From an uncultured Succinivibrionaceae bacterium (GTDB lineage: Bacteria > Pseudomonadota > Gammaproteobacteria > Enterobacterales > Succinivibrionaceae), in NCBI GenBank assembly GCA_944389865.1, contig CALXNX010000019.1:1-39966 (forward strand): a stretch of DNA of 39,966 nt, in the 5' to 3' direction. Within the stretch, counting starts at the first letter, position 1. Each line of letters begins with the position of its first letter. The position numbers and the translations under genes are program-made. The notes under the pieces were generated by a model. That model saw only the letters and a program-made list of their open reading frames with translations. It was not told the origin of the DNA and searched no databases. Shown here in pieces: positions 34,756 to 39,966 of the stretch.

Positions 34756-35235
34756 ATGTCACGCTTTGTCCTGCTTTTTGTGCTGCTCTTTGCTGCAGAA
34801 CTGTTGGTGTTAATTCAAATCGGCTCTGCCATTGGAGCTCTGCAGTGCCTGGCTCTGCTCTTTGCCGCCATGGTCCTGGGCGCGGTCTTAGTCAAGCTGC
34901 GCGCGCAGCAGCTGATGGCGCAGATGCAGCAGACCCATAATGTCAATATTAAGCTCTTATGGCTGCCCTTGGCCGGCTTTCTCTTTATTTTCCCCGGCTT
35001 TATTACTGATGTGCTGGCAGTCCTGATCCTGCTGCCGCCAGTGGAAAACTGGCTGGTCAAAAAGTTCGCAGGCAGCTTGCATTTTACCTCCAGCTCCTTC
35101 AGCTACACGCGCGAACAGTATCATCAGGGTCCGATTATCGATGCCGAGGTCGAGCCGGTAGAGGAAGAGGAGATCCGCTTTAAGGTTATTGAAGATAAAA
35201 ACGCCGGCATTAAGGATCAGAAGCCGCAGCAGTAA
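34756..35235 (+). CDS. fxsA: FxsA-family membrane protein
   Basis: A 159-aa small membrane protein of the FxsA family, starting MSRFVLLFVLLFAAELLVLIQIG, with three to four hydrophobic segments, GFLFIFPGFITDVLAVLILLPPV, and a charged cytoplasmic tail (VEPVEEEEIRFKVIEDK). In E. coli, overproduction of FxsA relieves phage T7 exclusion by F plasmid PifA; its normal role is unclear. It sits between dsbD and groESL, as in E. coli. A GAGGAG site precedes the ATG. The gap to the next gene is 9 bp, so the two are probably co-transcribed. Confidence 0.93.
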   Translation: MSRFVLLFVLLFAAELLVLIQIGSAIGALQCLALLFAAMVLGAVLVKLRAQQLMAQMQQTHNVNIKLLWLPLAGFLFIFPGFITDVLAVLILLPPVENWLVKKFAGSLHFTSSSFSYTREQYHQGPIIDAEVEPVEEEEIRFKVIEDKNAGIKDQKPQQ

Positions 35236-35244
35236 GGTGCAGTC

Positions 35245-36234
35245 ATGGCTCAGGCTAAATACTATGTCATGCTGATCGTGGTCGCCATGATTTGGGGCGC
35301 CACGCCGGCCTGCGGCAAGATCCTGTCCACCTCGCTCTCGCCGCTGCTTATCACCGGGGTGCGTTTTGCCTGCATTTCGCTGGTGCTCTTTATCTGGATC
35401 TTTATTAGCGGGCAGCAGCGCGATCTGAAAATGGATAAGCGTACGCTGGGCTTAATGGCCGCGATGGGCTTTGTCGGCATCACCATCCACAACGGTCTGC
35501 TGTTCACTGGTCTGCACTTTACCACTGCCACCAATGCGGCCTTAATTGAAAGCATCGGGCCTACTGTCACCACCGTGCTGGCCTTTATCTTTATCGGCGA
35601 GCGGCTGACCAAATTCGGCTGGCTGGGCATTGCGGTGTCCTGCGTCGGAGCTTTATGCATCGTTACTAAGGGATCTTTAGATGTCCTTCTGGAACTGCGC
35701 TTTAACGTCGGGGATATCCTGATCGTAGTCTGTGAGGCGGCATGGTCGTACTACATCATTCTGGGCTGGAAAACTCACGGCAAGGTAAAATCTGCACCTC
35801 TCAATGCAGTCAGCGGAGCCTTTGGCGCACTGTTCTGCTTCCTGGCCGGCGCTGCGACTGGGACGCTTGAAGTTTATGCCTGGTCCCATACCGCTCTGTA
35901 CGGCTTTATTTATCTTACCGTCTGCTCGGGGCTGATTGCCTTTGTGGGGTGGAACTGGGCTGTGACTAAAGTCGGGGCCAGCAAGGCCGGCGCCTTTATC
36001 TATATCGTGCCTTTGACCGGCGCGCTGGTGGGCGTGCTGTTTTTAAATGAAAATCTGTATGCAGCCCAAGTCGCGGGCGCCCTGCTCATTGCAGGAGGAG
36101 TCTGCATCACTGTGCGCTCCAAGGTCACCGTGGGCAAACAGACCGAAGAGACCGATTTGCTCAAAAAATTCCCGGAGCTTAAGCACGATCAGTCTGCAGG
36201 CTGCGCTGCAGAGTCTGCAAAGTATGAAAAATAA
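35245..36234 (+). CDS. EamA/DMT-superfamily transporter
   Basis: A 329-aa permease with two EamA repeats and about ten membrane segments. The N-terminal MIWGATPACGKIL is typical, as is the second-half motif (KAGAFIYIVPLTGALVGVLFLNE). It has a soluble tail (KQTEETDLLKKFPELKHDQS). The substrate cannot be told from sequence; relatives export amino acids or metabolites. It follows fxsA closely in the same direction. In E. coli the equivalent place next to groESL is held by a different transporter, YjeH. Confidence 0.85.
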   Translation: MAQAKYYVMLIVVAMIWGATPACGKILSTSLSPLLITGVRFACISLVLFIWIFISGQQRDLKMDKRTLGLMAAMGFVGITIHNGLLFTGLHFTTATNAALIESIGPTVTTVLAFIFIGERLTKFGWLGIAVSCVGALCIVTKGSLDVLLELRFNVGDILIVVCEAAWSYYIILGWKTHGKVKSAPLNAVSGAFGALFCFLAGAATGTLEVYAWSHTALYGFIYLTVCSGLIAFVGWNWAVTKVGASKAGAFIYIVPLTGALVGVLFLNENLYAAQVAGALLIAGGVCITVRSKVTVGKQTEETDLLKKFPELKHDQSAGCAAESAKYEK

Positions 36235-36249
36235 CAGCATGGAGCTTTA

Positions 36250-36280
36250 GGGCAGAGCCGATGCTTATTGTGCTCTGCCC
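36250..36280. terminator. Inverted repeat between convergent genes
   Basis: GGGCAGAGC pairs with GCTCTGCCC (13-nt loop) in the 67-bp gap between the transporter and FkbM genes. No T-tract on either strand, so a bidirectional terminator is only likely from position. Confidence 0.5.
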
Positions 36281-36301
36281 GGAGCGCAGTTCTGACAGCA
36301 G

Positions 36302-37375
36302 CTAGATCTGCGATTCATCAATCGCGAAAAGCACCAGTTCCCAGTATGGATGACTGCGTTTTAAATAGAAGCGGTATCCGGGATTGAGCTGATGCAGGTA
36401 ATAGGGCAATTCGTAAATATCATCATAGCGATGATAGGCACTGAAGGCGAACTTAGGTTTGTACTTGCTGATTATCTCTGCACCTCCTTTCAGGGCTGCC
36501 ATTTCGGCCCCTTCGATGTCAGCCTTTATGAAATTAGGTTTAATATTATTTTCATTACAGAAATTGTCTAATGTTACTGTTGGCACAGTTGTGGTGCCGG
36601 AACCGATGACGGTTCTGTCTAATGCAATAGAATTTTCAGAATCGCCATTGGATAACTTCAGTTCAGCTGTTCCGGTATAGTCAGATACAGCGCACAGCAC
36701 GCTTTGCGACTTGTCGCCCAGATGATTGAAGCTCATAACTTTGTCAAAAATGCTGCAGTTTTCCGGCGTAATATCAAAGCCGTAAACAAAGCCTGCTTCG
36801 CGTGCCTTGAGCATCCACAAGGCAGTTTCTCCGTAGCATGAGCCCAAGTCGATGCAGATATCACCTTTCTGAGGGCCAACTTCTACTTGGGAGTCAAGAA
36901 ATGGCGCTTGATATAAATATTGCTCGAACCCGAACATTTGTGCTAAAAAGCGCGTCAATCCATCCTTAACCTTAGCATCAAGATCAGGCGGGCACAGCTG
37001 CGACAAGTTTAAAGATTCTGCGTAGTGCTTGATCATATTATTATTGACTTGTTCAGAAATATGGCCGGCTAACTGATTTCCCATAGCGCTGCCAATACTG
37101 AAATATGCGAGCCACGCTGTGATCTCCCTTATGAATACGCCGCGGGAGTGGTGGTCTCCCATTAAGGAGTATACTGTCCTGATTTTTTCAAAGTTGTTAA
37201 GGTACAGATCTACAAATTGATTGGTGTCAACAAAGCTGCAGAGGAACTGCTTGATATGCTCTTTAAAGTCATCCGGGGAGGAAAAAGGCAGCTGCGTAAG
37301 CATATTGTTCCGGCATACATAACCGCGCTTAAGAAATCTTTCACTAAAGAACTTATCGTTAAATTCAGAGGCCAT
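36302..37375 (-). CDS. FkbM-family methyltransferase
   Basis: A 357-aa SAM-dependent methyltransferase. The Rossmann motif I is GDICIDLGSCYGETA (171-185), followed by DITPEN at the acidic loop and the FkbM hallmark FIKADIEGAEMAALKGG (282-298). About 160 N-terminal residues of unknown fold precede it. Such enzymes O-methylate sugars or other hydroxyls, often in surface polysaccharide or secondary metabolism; the target is unknown. No polysaccharide genes are nearby. It is isolated between the EamA gene and groES, on the opposite strand and somewhat more AT-rich, so it may be a later insertion. Confidence 0.82.
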   Translation of the reverse strand: MASEFNDKFFSERFLKRGYVCRNNMLTQLPFSSPDDFKEHIKQFLCSFVDTNQFVDLYLNNFEKIRTVYSLMGDHHSRGVFIREITAWLAYFSIGSAMGNQLAGHISEQVNNNMIKHYAESLNLSQLCPPDLDAKVKDGLTRFLAQMFGFEQYLYQAPFLDSQVEVGPQKGDICIDLGSCYGETALWMLKAREAGFVYGFDITPENCSIFDKVMSFNHLGDKSQSVLCAVSDYTGTAELKLSNGDSENSIALDRTVIGSGTTTVPTVTLDNFCNENNIKPNFIKADIEGAEMAALKGGAEIISKYKPKFAFSAYHRYDDIYELPYYLHQLNPGYRFYLKRSHPYWELVLFAIDESQI

Positions 37376-37644
37376 AGAGGGGAACTATCCTTAGGTGTTT
37401 AACCTTGTTGGTTATGTCAGCAGTTCTGCGGCTGCTGGCAGCTTAAAATCTTCACATATGCATAAGGATAACAAATGCGCGTCACGAGATGGCAGACAAT
37501 AACGATGATTTTGTGATAACTGCAGACTGTTTTGATCACTAACGCAGATTCTTGGTTAGTCCGTGTAAATAGATGGGTGAGCGGCGGTCATGCGGCACAA
37601 ATGATACCGCCGGATCTGCCCAAGCAAAATTTTTAAAAATAGCT

Positions 37645-37673
37645 CTTGAAAGGTGCAGAAGCATCCCCATTTA
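37645..37673 (+). promoter_or_regulatory. Sigma-32 heat-shock promoter of groESL
   Basis: CTTGAAA (37645-37651), a 13-bp spacer, then CCCCATTTA (37665-37673), an almost perfect match to the RpoH consensus (CTTGAAA, 13-14 bp, CCCCATNT). It predicts transcription from about 37680, giving a leader of about 107 nt before groES. Confidence 0.9.
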
Positions 37674-37786
37674 TTGATGTGTTGAAAGTTTCAGCTTCGT
37701 TTGAATACAGGCGGAGCAGGGTTTCAGTCAGCCCCCTAAGTCTGACGCATGAGAATTTGAACGCTTTATCACTTGGAGTGAAAAGA

Positions 37787-38080
37787 ATGAAATTAGTACC
37801 TTTATATGATCGCGTGATTGTTAAGCCCTTTGAGGTTGAGACCAAGTCCGAGGGCGGCATCGTGTTAACCGGCAGCGCTGCTCAGAAGTCTACTCGCGGC
37901 AAGGTTCTGGCTGTGGGCAACGGCCGTATGCTGGACAACGGCACCACTGCTCCGATGTGCGTAAAGGTCGGCGACACCGTAGTTTATAACGAAGGCTACG
38001 GCGCCAAGAAAGAGCGTCTTGACGGTGAGGATGTGTTAATTCTCTCCGAGAGCGATATTTTCGCGGTAGTGACTGAATAA
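37787..38080 (+). CDS. groES: Co-chaperonin GroES
   Basis: A 97-aa protein, the same length as E. coli GroES. It starts [32 protein letters not shown], including the mobile loop, and ends [15 protein letters not shown]. It forms the heptameric lid on GroEL. The ATG at 37787 is supported by a GGAG 10 nt upstream and by family length; the frame is open further up but that part is the leader. It is controlled by the sigma-32 promoter upstream, with groEL 46 bp downstream. Confidence 0.97.
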   Translation: MKLVPLYDRVIVKPFEVETKSEGGIVLTGSAAQKSTRGKVLAVGNGRMLDNGTTAPMCVKVGDTVVYNEGYGAKKERLDGEDVLILSESDIFAVVTE

Positions 38081-38126
38081 GACTGCTTTAGGCAAACAGG
38101 TTTTTAATTTAAAGGAAGATATTTAA

Positions 38127-39767
<1,641 letters not shown>

Positions 39768-39809
39768 TCAAAGCTGTCTCATTTGACCTAGTTTAAATAA
39801 CGTAAAAAA

Positions 39810-39838
39810 GAACCCGGAGCATAGATGCCCGGGTTTAT
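39810..39838 (+). terminator. Terminator of groESL
   Basis: AACCCGG-AGCAT pairs with ATGC-CCGGGTT (one bulged A), followed by TATTTG, 43 bp after the groEL stop. The remaining 128 bp of the window are AT-rich and hold no supported gene. Confidence 0.8.
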
Positions 39839-39966
39839 TTGTATTTGGAACAGTAAATTAATAATTATGAGCTTGACCGTTTTTAAAATTTCACGTCCCA
39901 GACTTGATTGAGGTAAAATTCAGTAAGCTTTTCGCTGTTTTTGTTTTTTAATAATCGAATTTTGAC

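Noticed and set aside
37646..37786. N-terminally extended groES from 37646
   Set aside because: The extension runs over the sigma-32 promoter, and GroES length is 97 aa from the ATG at 37787.

Overview
The window looks like chromosomal DNA of a host-associated, fermentative gammaproteobacterium. KdsA (LPS Kdo synthesis) and a DsbD with a signal peptide indicate a Gram-negative envelope. The gene orders prfA-prmC-...-kdsA, yfbV/pta and dsbD-fxsA-...-groES-groEL echo E. coli. Succinivibrionaceae/Aeromonadales-like taxa are my best guess, partly because of the AAA-ATPase/PD-(D/E)XK-like genes; this is inference, as there is no rRNA here.

Layout. 1-1700: a stem-loop cluster at the left edge (possibly the end of an IS200/IS605-type element) and a hypothetical gene. 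1814-6485: galactose (Leloir) region, a GalR/GalS-type regulator divergent from galE-galT-galK, with mirrored promoter/operator pairs and a CRP-like site between them. 6600-7840: a DnaC-like ATPase overlapping ruvX. 7945-10596: an AAA-ATPase-like gene and a hypothetical gene, separated by dense inverted repeats. 10600-16242: an AT-rich, probably acquired island with a G9 tract and a two-gene restriction-modification-like operon (a 299-aa partner and a 1352-aa GIY-YIG/helicase/N6-methylase fusion). The fusion carries a 15-bp in-frame tandem repeat in its presumed target-recognition region. 16796-24035: a ytfQ-ytfR-ytfT-yjfF sugar ABC transporter followed by an FGGY kinase and araD, probably pentose/furanose uptake and catabolism, with LacI-family operators resembling those of the gal region. 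24090-27733: yfcH-like gene and pta, divergent from yfbV, with no ackA. 27832-32844: prfA, prmC, a second AAA-ATPase-like gene, kdsA. 32849-36234: dsbD divergent from fxsA and an EamA transporter. 36302-37375: an FkbM methyltransferase. 37645-39838: groES-groEL behind a near-consensus sigma-32 promoter and ending in a terminator.

How they fit: imported galactose enters glycolysis through GalKTE. The ABC transporter, kinase and AraD would feed pentose into the pentose phosphate pathway. Pta serves acetyl-CoA/acetyl-phosphate metabolism. The rest is core translation termination, envelope, redox and chaperone machinery, interrupted by defence-like or accessory genes (the R-M-like operon, two AAA-ATPase-like genes, the FkbM gene). 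No tRNA, rRNA or CRISPR array was seen.
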